From Asticcacaulis sp. ZE23SCel15 (GTDB taxonomy: Bacteria; Pseudomonadota; Alphaproteobacteria; Caulobacterales; Caulobacteraceae): a stretch of DNA of 64,000 nucleotides. The position numbers and the translations under genes are program-made. The stretch lies in the NCBI RefSeq assembly GCF_030505395.1, contig NZ_CP130044.1:1969001-2033000 (forward strand). The letters run 5' to 3'. Under the pieces are notes generated by a model. The model ran no database searches. It was not told the origin of the DNA and saw only the letters and a program-made list of their open reading frames with translations. This document shows, one piece after another, positions 37,530 to 45,819 of this stretch (position 1 is the first letter of the stretch; every line of letters begins with the position of its first letter).

Positions 37530-37566
37530 GAAAAATTTTCTTGAGGCGGCTCTGCGAAAATTTTTC
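37530..37566 (+). repeat. Type B hairpin, 11-bp arms and 15-nt loop
   Basis: Perfect 11-bp arms gaaaaattttc/gaaaatttttc around the loop ttgaggcggctctgc. Read on the other strand the loop is gcagagccgcctcaa, matching the loops at 4630 and 24592, except that the inner GGG/CCC pair is GAG/CTC here. Joined to the type A hairpin by a 13-nt linker containing AATAAGG. Confidence 0.85.
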
Positions 37567-37602
37567 ACTTATTCATTCCATGCTTGCGTGGGACACGCAC
37601 GC

Positions 37603-38163
37603 ATGATGACAGATAAATCTCTGTTGCGCGCGGAGATGAAATCCCACAGAGCGGTGCTGGCTCAGGCCGATCCGACCGCTGGCGACCGGCTGACCCACAT
37701 GGCTGATATTGATGCCGCAGGTGTCGTCGCCGGTTACTGGCCTATTCAGTCCGAATTATCGCCCTTACCCTTCATGCAAAAACTATCGGAGCAAGGCTGC
37801 GCGCTGGCCCTGCCGTGCCTGATACCCGCAGAGGGCGGCGGTTATGTCATGGCCTTTCGCGCCTTTGAGTTGGGCGATCATCTGGAATTTGGCCCTTACG
37901 GCATCAGCCAGCCCGACGCCGATAAGCCCATGATCCTGCCGGATGTTGTGCTGGTGCCGCTTTTGGCCTTTGACCGTAGGGGCGGCAGGCTGGGCTATGG
38001 CGGCGGGTTTTACGATCGCGCTTTGGACTTTCTTAAATCGCAAAAAGAGATTAAAGCGTGGGGCATTGGCTTTGCGGGGCAGGAACTCGACGAAGTGCCG
38101 TTAGAACCCCACGATCAGCGCCTTGACCTTATCCTGACGGAAGCGGGTGCTATCCATATATAA
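37603..38163 (+). CDS. fau: 5-formyltetrahydrofolate cyclo-ligase
   Basis: ATP-dependent conversion of 5-formyl-THF to 5,10-methenyl-THF. 186 residues from ATG 37603 (a second ATG follows at once). Basic N-terminal RAEMKSHRAVLA, substrate region GYWPIQSELSPLP, and the ATP-binding RLGYGGGFYDRALD near the C-terminus. Usual family length. Located directly after the 6S RNA candidate, as in many proteobacteria, and 9 bp before ymdB. Confidence 0.95.
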   Translation: MMTDKSLLRAEMKSHRAVLAQADPTAGDRLTHMADIDAAGVVAGYWPIQSELSPLPFMQKLSEQGCALALPCLIPAEGGGYVMAFRAFELGDHLEFGPYGISQPDADKPMILPDVVLVPLLAFDRRGGRLGYGGGFYDRALDFLKSQKEIKAWGIGFAGQELDEVPLEPHDQRLDLILTEAGAIHI

Positions 38164-38172
38164 GGTAATCTT

Positions 38173-38994
38173 ATGCGCTTTGCGTTTTTCGGTGATGTCG
38201 TTGGTAAATCCGGCCGGGACGGTCTGACGCAACACCTGCCGATGATCCGCAAAAAGCTGGGGCTGGAATTTGTCATCGTCAATGCCGAAAACGCCGCCTC
38301 TGGCTTTGGGATTACCGAAAATACGGCGCGCGAATTGTTTGAGGCCGGGGCTGATTGTCTGACGCTTGGCAACCATTCCTGGGATCAGAAAGAGGCACTG
38401 ACCTATATTGTGCGTGAGCCGCGCCTGATCCGGCCCAATAATTATCCGCGTCTGGCCGATGCGCCGGGGCGAGGGGCCAACCTGTTTCAGACCGAAAGCG
38501 GCAAATCCATTTTAGTGGTCAACCTGCTTGGCCTTGTCCACATGGCGTCGATGGATGACCCGTTTGCCAGCGCCGACAAAGAGCTTGAGGCCTGTCCGCT
38601 CGGTGTGGCCGCCGATGCCATTGTTATCGACATGCACTGCGAAGCCACATCGGAAAAGATGGCGATGGGCCATTTCTGCGATGGGCGGGCGTCGCTGGTG
38701 GTCGGCACCCATACCCATGTCCCGACAGCGGATGCGCAAATCCTGCCCGGCGGTACAGCCTACCAGACCGATGCCGGGGCCTGTGCTGACTACGACAGCG
38801 TTATTGGCAACGACAAGGAAGAACCCTTGCGCCGCTTTACGACCCGCATTTCGCGCGACCGCTACCGTCCGGCCTCAGGCCCTGCGACCGTATGCGGCGT
38901 GTTTGTCGAAACCGACGACAAGACCGGCCTTGCTGTGCGTGTAGAACCTATCCGTTTCGGCGGACGCCTCAAGCCGACCTTGCCAGAGGTTTAG
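38173..38994 (+). CDS. YmdB-family metallophosphoesterase
   Basis: 273 residues of the TIGR00282/YmdB family, binuclear-metal phosphodiesterases (the Bacillus YmdB hydrolyses cyclic nucleotides). Metal-ligand motifs in order: FFGDVVGKSGRDG, NAENAASGFGIT, LTLGNHSWDQKE, DMHCEATSEKMAMG and VGTHTHVPTAD. Follows fau by 9 bp, so probably an operon. Confidence 0.93.
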   Translation: MRFAFFGDVVGKSGRDGLTQHLPMIRKKLGLEFVIVNAENAASGFGITENTARELFEAGADCLTLGNHSWDQKEALTYIVREPRLIRPNNYPRLADAPGRGANLFQTESGKSILVVNLLGLVHMASMDDPFASADKELEACPLGVAADAIVIDMHCEATSEKMAMGHFCDGRASLVVGTHTHVPTADAQILPGGTAYQTDAGACADYDSVIGNDKEEPLRRFTTRISRDRYRPASGPATVCGVFVETDDKTGLAVRVEPIRFGGRLKPTLPEV

Positions 38995-39037
38995 GTTTTG
39001 GTTTAGAAGCGACACAAACCAACTTTGATACTGAAAA

Positions 39038-39082
39038 CACAAAAAATGTATTTGGCGGCTGTGCCGCCGAAACTTTTTTGTG
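39038..39082 (-). repeat. Type A hairpin alone, GGCGGC inner stem
   Basis: Arms cacaaaaaatgt/acttttttgtg pair over 11 positions with one extra base on the left. The inner hairpin is ggcggc-tgt-gccgcc in place of gaggc/gcctc. On the minus strand the inner boundary reads AAAAGTTTC...GCCAAATACA, as in the type A copy at 37474. Between ymdB and yebC, with no type B partner. Confidence 0.7.
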
Positions 39083-39093
39083 AGTGAGGACTA

Positions 39094-39852
39094 ATGGCCG
39101 GCCATAGTAAATACAAAAACATCATGCACAAAAAAGGGCGCGCCGATTCTGTGCGCTCAAAGCTGTTTTCCAAGCTGTCGCGCGACATTACCGTGGCCGC
39201 GAAATCAGGTATGCCGGACCCGGCCATGAACCCGCGCCTTAGACTGGCGGTCAATAACGCCAAGGCCGAGTCCATGCCCAAGGACAATATCGACCGCGCC
39301 ATCAAAAAGGGTGCGGCCGGTGATGCGGATACCTTAGAAGACGTGCGCTACGAAGGCTTTGGCCCGGCCGGTATCGGCATCATCGTTGAAGCCCTGACCG
39401 ACAACCGCAACCGTACCGGCGGCAATGTCCGATCGTTCTTCTCAAAGTACGGAGGCAACCTGGGCGAATCCAATTCGGTCAGCTTCATGTGGGATCGTCT
39501 GGGGCAGATCGAATATCCGCTCAAGGCCGGAACCGCCGACGCCATTATGGAAGCGGCCATCGAAGCCGGGGCCGCTGATGTCGAAACCGACGAAGACCCC
39601 GAAGAGGGCGGCCACCTGATCTACACGGCTTACGAAGACCTCAACGCAGTAACTGAGGCCATGTCAAAGGTTCTGGGCGATCCGAAGTCGACCAAGTTTA
39701 TCTGGAAGCCGCAAACCCTGTCGCCGATTTCGGGCGATCAGGCGCGTACCCTGATGAAGCTGCTCGATGCGCTTAATGATGATGATGACGTGCAAAACGT
39801 CTACGCCAACTTTGATATTTCTGACGAAGAGATGGAGGCGCTGGGCCTTTAA
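39094..39852 (+). CDS. YebC/PmpR-family protein
   Basis: 252-residue YebC-family protein, described as a transcriptional regulator and, more recently, as a factor that helps ribosomes through proline stretches. [32 protein letters not shown] at the start and [35 protein letters not shown] and the acidic C-terminus are diagnostic. A clear terminator follows. Confidence 0.96.
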   Translation: MAGHSKYKNIMHKKGRADSVRSKLFSKLSRDITVAAKSGMPDPAMNPRLRLAVNNAKAESMPKDNIDRAIKKGAAGDADTLEDVRYEGFGPAGIGIIVEALTDNRNRTGGNVRSFFSKYGGNLGESNSVSFMWDRLGQIEYPLKAGTADAIMEAAIEAGAADVETDEDPEEGGHLIYTAYEDLNAVTEAMSKVLGDPKSTKFIWKPQTLSPISGDQARTLMKLLDALNDDDDVQNVYANFDISDEEMEALGL

Positions 39853-39874
39853 GGGCTTAAGCGTATAAAATGGC

Positions 39875-39908
39875 AAAGGGCGCGAGGGGGAACTTTCGCG
39901 CCCTTTTA
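39875..39908 (+). terminator. Terminator of yebC
   Basis: Stem aaagggcgcga/tcgcgcccttt with a 10-nt loop followed by TTATT, 22 bp past the yebC stop. Confidence 0.88.
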
Positions 39909-39975
39909 TTATTGAATCCTATCAGAAATTTATGGACGTTCGTTCACAATGCCGTCTGCTTAAGGAGTTGACGTA

Positions 39976-40179
39976 ATGCGCATATGTATCGGAATAGTGG
40001 TAATAGCAGCGGCGGGCCTGACCGGGTGTGTGTCGACCTATGCCAGCGATCCGGTCATGGGTGCAAATGCGGCGGCAAAGGGCGAACCGCAGGCGTTTAG
40101 CGTCATGATGTTCGATCATCCCGATGAGACCGCACCTATGCCGACTGTTCACCATAGCCCCGCCGTGGCGGGCAGGTAA
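39976..40179 (+). CDS. Small lipoprotein
   Basis: 67 residues with AAGGAG eight nt before the ATG. The signal peptide ends in the lipobox LTGC; the mature part CVSTYASDPVMG is short and has no recognised domain. The first mature residues CVSTY are shared with the next gene, so the two are likely paralogs or at least have the same sorting signal. Confidence 0.72.
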   Translation: MRICIGIVVIAAAGLTGCVSTYASDPVMGANAAAKGEPQAFSVMMFDHPDETAPMPTVHHSPAVAGR

Positions 40180-40274
40180 CGCTCGTCGCCATTATAGTAT
40201 TGTCAGGATTTAAGGCTTTGAATGGCTTGTGAAATGTGCAATTATACGGCGTTAACCATATTTCGGGGGATGTG

Positions 40275-40589
40275 ATGCGTGTGAAGTTGATTATCGCGGT
40301 TTTGGGAGCGGGCGCTATGCTGTCGGGCTGCGTAAGCACCTACACGTCGCCGGTCGCTGTGTTGTCGACGGGCGAGCAAGCCGGTCGTTGCGTGCGTAAA
40401 ACGGACGGCAAAAAGGCGCCGCAGATCATGACTTATGATTCCGATAGCCGCACCGAAACCCATGCCTCCAATGAGGGCGATGAGTACAAGTACTCGGTGC
40501 AGAACAAGCCGCAGCGCACCGCCATTGGCGTCAAAGGCGGCACCGATAAAGGCGCCGATTTCGACGTTTGCCGCGAAGACGGCTATTAA
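40275..40589 (+). CDS. Small lipoprotein
   Basis: 104 residues from ATG 40275 behind GGGGGA. The signal peptide ends in the lipobox LSGC, and the mature protein starts CVSTYTSPVAV, like the neighbour at 39976. It contains two further Cys (GRCVRK, DVCREDGY) that could form a disulfide, and a charged Lys/Asp/Thr-rich middle. No family recognised. Confidence 0.75.
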   Translation: MRVKLIIAVLGAGAMLSGCVSTYTSPVAVLSTGEQAGRCVRKTDGKKAPQIMTYDSDSRTETHASNEGDEYKYSVQNKPQRTAIGVKGGTDKGADFDVCREDGY

Positions 40590-40611
40590 GCCTTACCGGC
40601 TTTGATACATA

Positions 40612-40643
40612 AAAAAGGCCCGAACTTTGGTTCGGGCCTTTTT
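40612..40643. terminator. Bidirectional terminator
   Basis: Stem aaaaaggcccgaa/ttcgggccttttt between the lipoprotein gene and the convergent beta-helix gene, with A and T tracts on both sides. Confidence 0.9.
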
Positions 40644-40659
40644 GTTATGAATTTGTGAC

Positions 40660-42132
40660 TTAGTTCGTGGCGCGGATCGGGTCAGCCACATAGTTCGATG
40701 GCGTATAGCCGTTTTCGGCCAGCGATGCCGGGACCTTGGGCCAGAAATCATCAAACAGTTGCAGTATAGCAGAGCGGCGGCTTTCGGCGACTTCTTCCGG
40801 GCCTTCGGGGCCGGAGACATAGACCGGGCCGCCGGGTACTTCGAATTCAGAGCCCTTATACCACGGCGTGCAGGTACGCACGGACGGGTCAAAATCGCCC
40901 CATTTCAGGTGGCGGCAGCCTTCCGGGTCAGCATCGATCATATTGTCAACGGCGCGGATTTTCGCCCCATCCTTGGCCAACATACCGGCGGTGCGCACAA
41001 GTGCGATTTTGTTGCCGCCGATATAGGCTTCGCCGCGGGTGACATCGATGCCGATTTCACGGGCCATGATGAAGTTATTCAAAATACGGACACGATCCAG
41101 ATCGGAGACAATGGCGTGTTCGGTGTTCTCAAACAGCGAGTTTGAAATCAGACCTTCGCCCACCCCTTCGATGTGCAGCCCTTGCGCAAAGTTAAGTATT
41201 TGCAAGCGGTTAAGGCTGATGATGCTTTTGTAGGTCGATAAGGTAATGTCGATGGCGCGCGCGTTTTGTCCACGCTCAAAACCATGCCAGTCGGCCAGTT
41301 GGATAAAGGTGATGCCTTCCAGACGGCTGTCACCAACCAGATTGGCTTTCAGACCATGATAGGTGGTGGCGATATAGCTGTTCTGGCTGAACAGTTCGGC
41401 ATTACGAATGCTCAGAGCTGCCGTCAGCGTGCGGGCCACCAATGTCGAATCGACCAGATTGAAACGCCCGGCGTCGATATCGACCGCCGGGGCGTCGCCG
41501 TCATAGCGCACCTGCGACTGCTCAAGCGTCAGTTCCTTACCCGACGAAGAGATACAGGACGTGTTGTCGCCGCGTTGTGACGACAGGCTGATGTTGCGTA
41601 ACACCACCAGATCGGCGCTCGGTTCAATCCGGATACAGGGCGAGCCGTGGCGGGCGACAATCGCCGGAATACGGTCGTTGGTCGAAACCCCTTCGAGAAT
41701 GATGGATTTTTCCAGACGCAGTGACATCACGCACGACCGGGTTTTCGAGATAAAGCGCACCTTGGAATAGGATGGCAGCTTTTCGATCTGGCGCTCGATC
41801 CACGCATCCGGGCGGTTCGGATCGGCGCGGTAGGTATCGCAATTGACCGTGATGGTGCGTGGGCTGCCGTAATAGCCATACTTGGAGCGATACGGATAAT
41901 AGCCATGCCCATACCCCCCGCAGGAGCGCAGTCTCGGATCAAGCAGCACGCCAAAGCACGGACGGGTCAGGGCCTCGACCTTGGCGGCATTGTAACCCAT
42001 CGGCATTTGCGCCGAAGCGACATCGCGTGTGACCGCGCCGGACGCCAGCCAGACGCAACCCAGCGCTAACGCCCCGGAGACAGCACCGAGCGCAGGTTTC
42101 GCCAGTTTGTTCATCGCTTTACGCATCCACAT
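40660..42132 (-). CDS. Exported parallel beta-helix-like protein
   Basis: 490 residues; ATG 42132 is best spaced from AAGGA, with two more ATGs just upstream. An N-terminal hydrophobic segment (residues 11-32) looks like a signal or anchor. From about residue 130 there are short repeated beta strands of the type LEGVSTND, LRNISLSS, LEQSQVRYDG, LISNSLFENTEHAIV, IGGNKIALV, the pattern of right-handed beta-helices such as pectate-lyase-like folds. No catalytic triad is evident. It follows the Sel1 gene on the same strand by about 30 bp, so the two probably form an operon. Confidence 0.75.
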   Translation of the reverse strand: MWMRKAMNKLAKPALGAVSGALALGCVWLASGAVTRDVASAQMPMGYNAAKVEALTRPCFGVLLDPRLRSCGGYGHGYYPYRSKYGYYGSPRTITVNCDTYRADPNRPDAWIERQIEKLPSYSKVRFISKTRSCVMSLRLEKSIILEGVSTNDRIPAIVARHGSPCIRIEPSADLVVLRNISLSSQRGDNTSCISSSGKELTLEQSQVRYDGDAPAVDIDAGRFNLVDSTLVARTLTAALSIRNAELFSQNSYIATTYHGLKANLVGDSRLEGITFIQLADWHGFERGQNARAIDITLSTYKSIISLNRLQILNFAQGLHIEGVGEGLISNSLFENTEHAIVSDLDRVRILNNFIMAREIGIDVTRGEAYIGGNKIALVRTAGMLAKDGAKIRAVDNMIDADPEGCRHLKWGDFDPSVRTCTPWYKGSEFEVPGGPVYVSGPEGPEEVAESRRSAILQLFDDFWPKVPASLAENGYTPSNYVADPIRATN

Positions 42133-42171
42133 GGTCATCATCCTTAAATGCCGCGGCGCTCCCTCAAAGTC

Positions 42172-43662
42172 TTATCCGTTCGGATTACGCGAAACCTGCT
42201 CAAGTATGGCCCGCAGACGCTGGGCCGAGGGGCGGTAGCCGCCCATGGCCGAGTCCAGCCGCAAGACTACGGCTGACGCTTTCGACTGATCGGCCACACC
42301 CGCCAGACCGAGCGCGAAATAGGTAGACATGGCAAACCTTGCCTCCGGTGAGCCCTGCTTTTCGGCCTGCTGATACCAGTAGAAGGCGCGCGCATAGTCA
42401 GCCGGTACGCCCACCCCTTCGGAATACATAACCGCCAGTGCCAGTTGCGCCTGTGAGGAGCCGTTAATCGCCGCCAGTTGGATGGCGCGCAGTTTTTCAG
42501 CATTGGTCATGCGCACCATTTCGGCGCGTCCGGTCGTGGCCTTGCCCAGAATGGCACGAAGGCCGGTCAGGGTATCGGCGGGCACTTCGGACGGGCTTGA
42601 ATAAAGCGTCTGTGTCAGATCCAGATAGACGAGGGCGCGACCGACATGCACGAACGGCAGTTCTTCCATACGGATCAGGGCATAATCCTGCGCGTCGGAA
42701 CGGATGCTTTCGTCCGAATGCGGCACGCCGCCTCCGGGCGCTTCGGGCGGATAGAATTCATAGGGCGCCACCCAGCGTTTGGCCTTACCAACCACGAAAG
42801 AGGCGTAATCCTTACGGTCACCGGCCGAGCGCTCAAAATCCTTCAACAGGACATAGGCACCGACATCGCCGGTTTCGGTGGCTTTATAATTATAGAGATA
42901 GGCGTCGACATCCGAGCGCTGAAACAGGCTACGGACATTGCGGCGACCATCGTCAGAATTGCGCATCATGGCGCGCACGGCTTCGCGGTTGTCGGCAGGC
43001 TCACCCATCGGGCCGTATTGCACATCATAAAGGCGGCCCAGCGTGCGGAAACCATCGGCCCCCAGGGTCGATAATATATAGACGACACGGTCGCGTACCT
43101 TATCGCGCTCGCTCATATCCATCATGGCCAGATTACGATCCAGACGGCGATAGGCGCGCGCCCGCTCGAACGCCCGACACTTGTCGTAACGCGAGGCCAG
43201 CTTCCCGTCATTAGTCAGGATGCGGTTCATCGGCGCGTAGCCTTCCTGGTTGGCCAGAGCCATCACCAGCCACACCGAACCTTCGATCGGGTCTTCGAGG
43301 TTTTTATCGGTCGATTTTTCAGCCGCGTAGCGATCGGCCAGCTCAAGCTGAGCGAAGAAATCGTTCTTGAAAGCCGCCCGGCGGAAGTAACGGATTTCAA
43401 ATTCCTGATCGTTGAAGCCGGCGTTTTGCATCAGGGCCGGACGCGGGCAGCTATAGCCACCTTCGTCGCCAGGCCCGCCGCGGCCCCACTTCCACCACGG
43501 ACGGTCACAGCCACTCAAGGTCAGACTGACGCACACGGCCATAAGAGACAGCGCGCCGACGCGTGACACTTTGCGCCACGTCGGGGTTTTCGTCTCCCTG
43601 TGCCCGAAGTTCGCGGCGTGTTTTTCGCCCGTCTCCGGTTGTGTCCCGTCAAATTTTGACAT
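42172..43662 (-). CDS. Sel1-repeat lipoprotein
   Basis: 496 residues. A hydrophobic segment near residues 35-50 ends in LTLSGC, a lipobox, so the first 30 residues may not be translated; a GTG at 43569 is an alternative start. The mature protein is helical, and its C-terminal third has Sel1-like repeats (SQAQLALAVMYSEGVGVPADYARAFYWYQQAEKQGSPEARFAMSTYFALG). Such proteins usually scaffold other envelope proteins. A CtrA box lies 26 bp upstream, suggesting cell-cycle control. Confidence 0.78.
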   Translation of the reverse strand: MSKFDGTQPETGEKHAANFGHRETKTPTWRKVSRVGALSLMAVCVSLTLSGCDRPWWKWGRGGPGDEGGYSCPRPALMQNAGFNDQEFEIRYFRRAAFKNDFFAQLELADRYAAEKSTDKNLEDPIEGSVWLVMALANQEGYAPMNRILTNDGKLASRYDKCRAFERARAYRRLDRNLAMMDMSERDKVRDRVVYILSTLGADGFRTLGRLYDVQYGPMGEPADNREAVRAMMRNSDDGRRNVRSLFQRSDVDAYLYNYKATETGDVGAYVLLKDFERSAGDRKDYASFVVGKAKRWVAPYEFYPPEAPGGGVPHSDESIRSDAQDYALIRMEELPFVHVGRALVYLDLTQTLYSSPSEVPADTLTGLRAILGKATTGRAEMVRMTNAEKLRAIQLAAINGSSQAQLALAVMYSEGVGVPADYARAFYWYQQAEKQGSPEARFAMSTYFALGLAGVADQSKASAVVLRLDSAMGGYRPSAQRLRAILEQVSRNPNG

Positions 43663-44033
43663 TAAAAATCGCCCCGACAGCGTCGGCTTAAAACATGGTT
43701 AACGAAACTTGTCGTGAGGATTGCTAAAACTGTCAAGCTAAGTTCCCCCCGAACGTAAGCATTTACAACAGGCGTTGCCGGATTGTCGCGGCTAAGCCAA
43801 AAGATCGTTGCGCGCACTTAAAAACGCCACCCCGGCGCGCGTATCAACCCGGTAACAATCATGCTCTAATGCACGAGAAAAGGCTAGGGGTAAAGTAGAA
43901 AAGCTTTAAACAATCCGTAGGGTTTGTGGTTAATCGGCCCTGAAATTCCCCTCACCGTTGAGTGTGACTGGCGCGTGACATCCGAATTCTTATATGAGGG
44001 GATATGTGTGAGTTGAGCGGGAGTTTAGTGACC
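43663..44033. other. Divergent intergenic region with a CtrA box
   Basis: 370 bp between the Sel1 lipoprotein gene and the free-Met sulfoxide reductase gene. Contains the CtrA box at 43688-43703, a GC-rich stretch near 43830, and an AT-rich segment near 43890-43940. No gene-like frame was found and no other motif can be supported. Confidence 0.4.
43688..43703. promoter_or_regulatory. CtrA binding site
   Basis: TTAA-aacatgg-TTAAC, a perfect match to the Caulobacter CtrA full site TTAA-N7-TTAA, 26 bp upstream of the Sel1 lipoprotein start. CtrA is the master cell-cycle regulator of Caulobacterales. Confidence 0.65.
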
Positions 44034-44549
44034 ATGACGACGGTTGTGTCAGGATTAAATGCGGCCAAAAAGGCCGCGATCTATGCCGAGGTTAAGCGCG
44101 ATATTGAGGCTGTGCTTGACGGTGAACCTAACGTCACGGCGCGGATGGCGACCGTCAGTTGTCTGTTGGCTCAGGCGTTCGACTATTATTTCTGGACCGG
44201 ATTTTACGTGGTCGATGAGGTCAAAAAGGCGCAAGGGCTGAACGAACTGGTCATCGGGCCGTATCAGGGCACGTTGGGGTGCTTGCGTATCGCTTACACG
44301 CGGGGCGTGTGCGGGGCGGCGGCGATGCAGCGTCAAACCATCATCGTCGAAGATGTTCACGCCTTTCAGGGGCACATTGCCTGCGATTCGCGCTCCAATT
44401 CTGAAATCGTGGTGCCGGTGTTTGATGCGTCAGGCGAACTGATCGCGGTCTTCGATGTCGATTCGGAAGCGCATGGGTCGTTCGATGACGCCGATAAGGC
44501 GGGGCTTGAGGCGATTATGGCCTCTGTGTTCGCCAAACCTACGATTTAA
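44034..44549 (+). CDS. msrC: Free methionine-(R)-sulfoxide reductase, GAF type
   Basis: Reduces free Met-(R)-sulfoxide; a single GAF domain of 171 residues from ATG 44034 (an ATG at 44004 is possible but poorly spaced from its GAGGGG). The three conserved Cys are present in TLGCLRIAY, GVCGAAA and HIACDSRSNSEIVVPVF. GPYQGTLGC and VEDVHAFQGHIACD are family signatures. The stop overlaps the convergent gene by 11 bp. Confidence 0.93.
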   Translation: MTTVVSGLNAAKKAAIYAEVKRDIEAVLDGEPNVTARMATVSCLLAQAFDYYFWTGFYVVDEVKKAQGLNELVIGPYQGTLGCLRIAYTRGVCGAAAMQRQTIIVEDVHAFQGHIACDSRSNSEIVVPVFDASGELIAVFDVDSEAHGSFDDADKAGLEAIMASVFAKPTI

Positions 44550-45672
44550 AAACATCGCTAAGGGCGGCTAAGGTGGCGTGGGCGGCGGCCATGTCGGGTT
44601 GTTCATTGTCATCGTTCCAGCCAAAGTTCTCATTCGGCCCTAAAGCCTGAACGACAATGCCGTCTCTACGGGCGACCACGAACACACCTTTGTACATAAG
44701 GCCGTAGTGGACGCCTTCCTGCGGCGGCAACCACACGATTTGACCGCGCACAGGGGTAATACTGTCGTCTTTAAACAGGGCACGCGCGCCGTAACCGGTG
44801 CAGTTGATAATGACCTTTTCTTTCAACCGGTTAAGGTCTGATGGTGTTTCAAAGGTCATGGGCACAAACCGGCCGCCCGCGATTAAAAAATCCTCGGTCA
44901 ACTGATGCGACAAAGCCGCTATATTAAAGGTCAGCACGCTTCTGCGCCGGGCCTGCTCGGCATTAAAGCGGTGTTGATCGGGGCTGACGGGGTGCGATGA
45001 GGGCACGATATCGCCTAAGCGCCGCTCCAGGTACAGAAAGCCCGGATCAATGTCAGTGGGGGCGTCTGGCACTGGCGGCTGCGGGTTGCGCAGATAGTAA
45101 TGATCCATCCACTCGACCGGGTTTCCCGCCAGCCCGACATAGCTTTGGTGCATAGTCCATGACCGACGCGCCATGTGCTCCCACCGATCCGCAAAGTCCG
45201 TAGCGACGGCATCGGTTTTAGCCGCGCGCGAATCCGGCGACCAGGTGCCGGTGGCGCGGGCCGAGCGCACATCCGGAAAGCGCTCCTTGGCGTAGATGGT
45301 CACCTGTGCGCCCGCCCTTTGGGCCATGAGCGCCGTGGTCAGCCCAATCGCCCCGGCCCCTATGACGGCGATGGACTTAGGACGGTTTTCCATAGCCAGC
45401 TTGACCGCCGCTTCGGCCGATCCCCATGACAGCGACCAGCCCGCACCGCCGTGGCCATAGTTGTGGACGATCCGTTTGCGGCCCATGTCTTCGGCCTCAA
45501 TCCGTGGCCCAGCGGCTCTGAACGGGCGCAGACACACGGTCGTGCGGAAAATTTCGCTAGGGGAAAAGCGGATGGGGATCAGAACTTGAGCATCTTGTGC
45601 GTAGCCGGTACGGGGCAGGGCCGTCGCCAGAACGGCAGACCCAAACCCTGTTAAAATCTTGCGTCGATCCAT
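44539..45672 (-). CDS. D-amino-acid-oxidase-like FAD enzyme, circularly permuted, Tat-exported
   Basis: 377 residues. MDRRKILTGFGSAVLATALP is a Tat-like signal. The block usually found at the C-terminus of D-amino-acid oxidases (GLRPxR-GPR and HNYGHGGxGxxLSWG) appears here near residues 47-83, before the FAD-binding VIGAGAIGLTTALMAQRAG at about 103. The rest follows in normal order to CTGYGARALFKDDSITPVRGQIV and a short C-terminal end. So the order of the fold is rotated. Substrate unknown, probably an amine or D-amino acid in the periplasm. Confidence 0.85.
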   Translation of the reverse strand: MDRRKILTGFGSAVLATALPRTGYAQDAQVLIPIRFSPSEIFRTTVCLRPFRAAGPRIEAEDMGRKRIVHNYGHGGAGWSLSWGSAEAAVKLAMENRPKSIAVIGAGAIGLTTALMAQRAGAQVTIYAKERFPDVRSARATGTWSPDSRAAKTDAVATDFADRWEHMARRSWTMHQSYVGLAGNPVEWMDHYYLRNPQPPVPDAPTDIDPGFLYLERRLGDIVPSSHPVSPDQHRFNAEQARRRSVLTFNIAALSHQLTEDFLIAGGRFVPMTFETPSDLNRLKEKVIINCTGYGARALFKDDSITPVRGQIVWLPPQEGVHYGLMYKGVFVVARRDGIVVQALGPNENFGWNDDNEQPDMAAAHATLAALSDVFKS

Positions 45673-45819
45673 GCCCTGTCCCTGCTTTATTTACCGTCTG
45701 GCGGGGCAATAGACCGCATGACGTCCGCCGCATCAAGCACATTAAGCCTTGAGATTTAACGGCCCCTCGGCTAAACCCGCCGCAATCACACCCAACAGTT
45801 TTAAAAGGTGCCCATAGAC

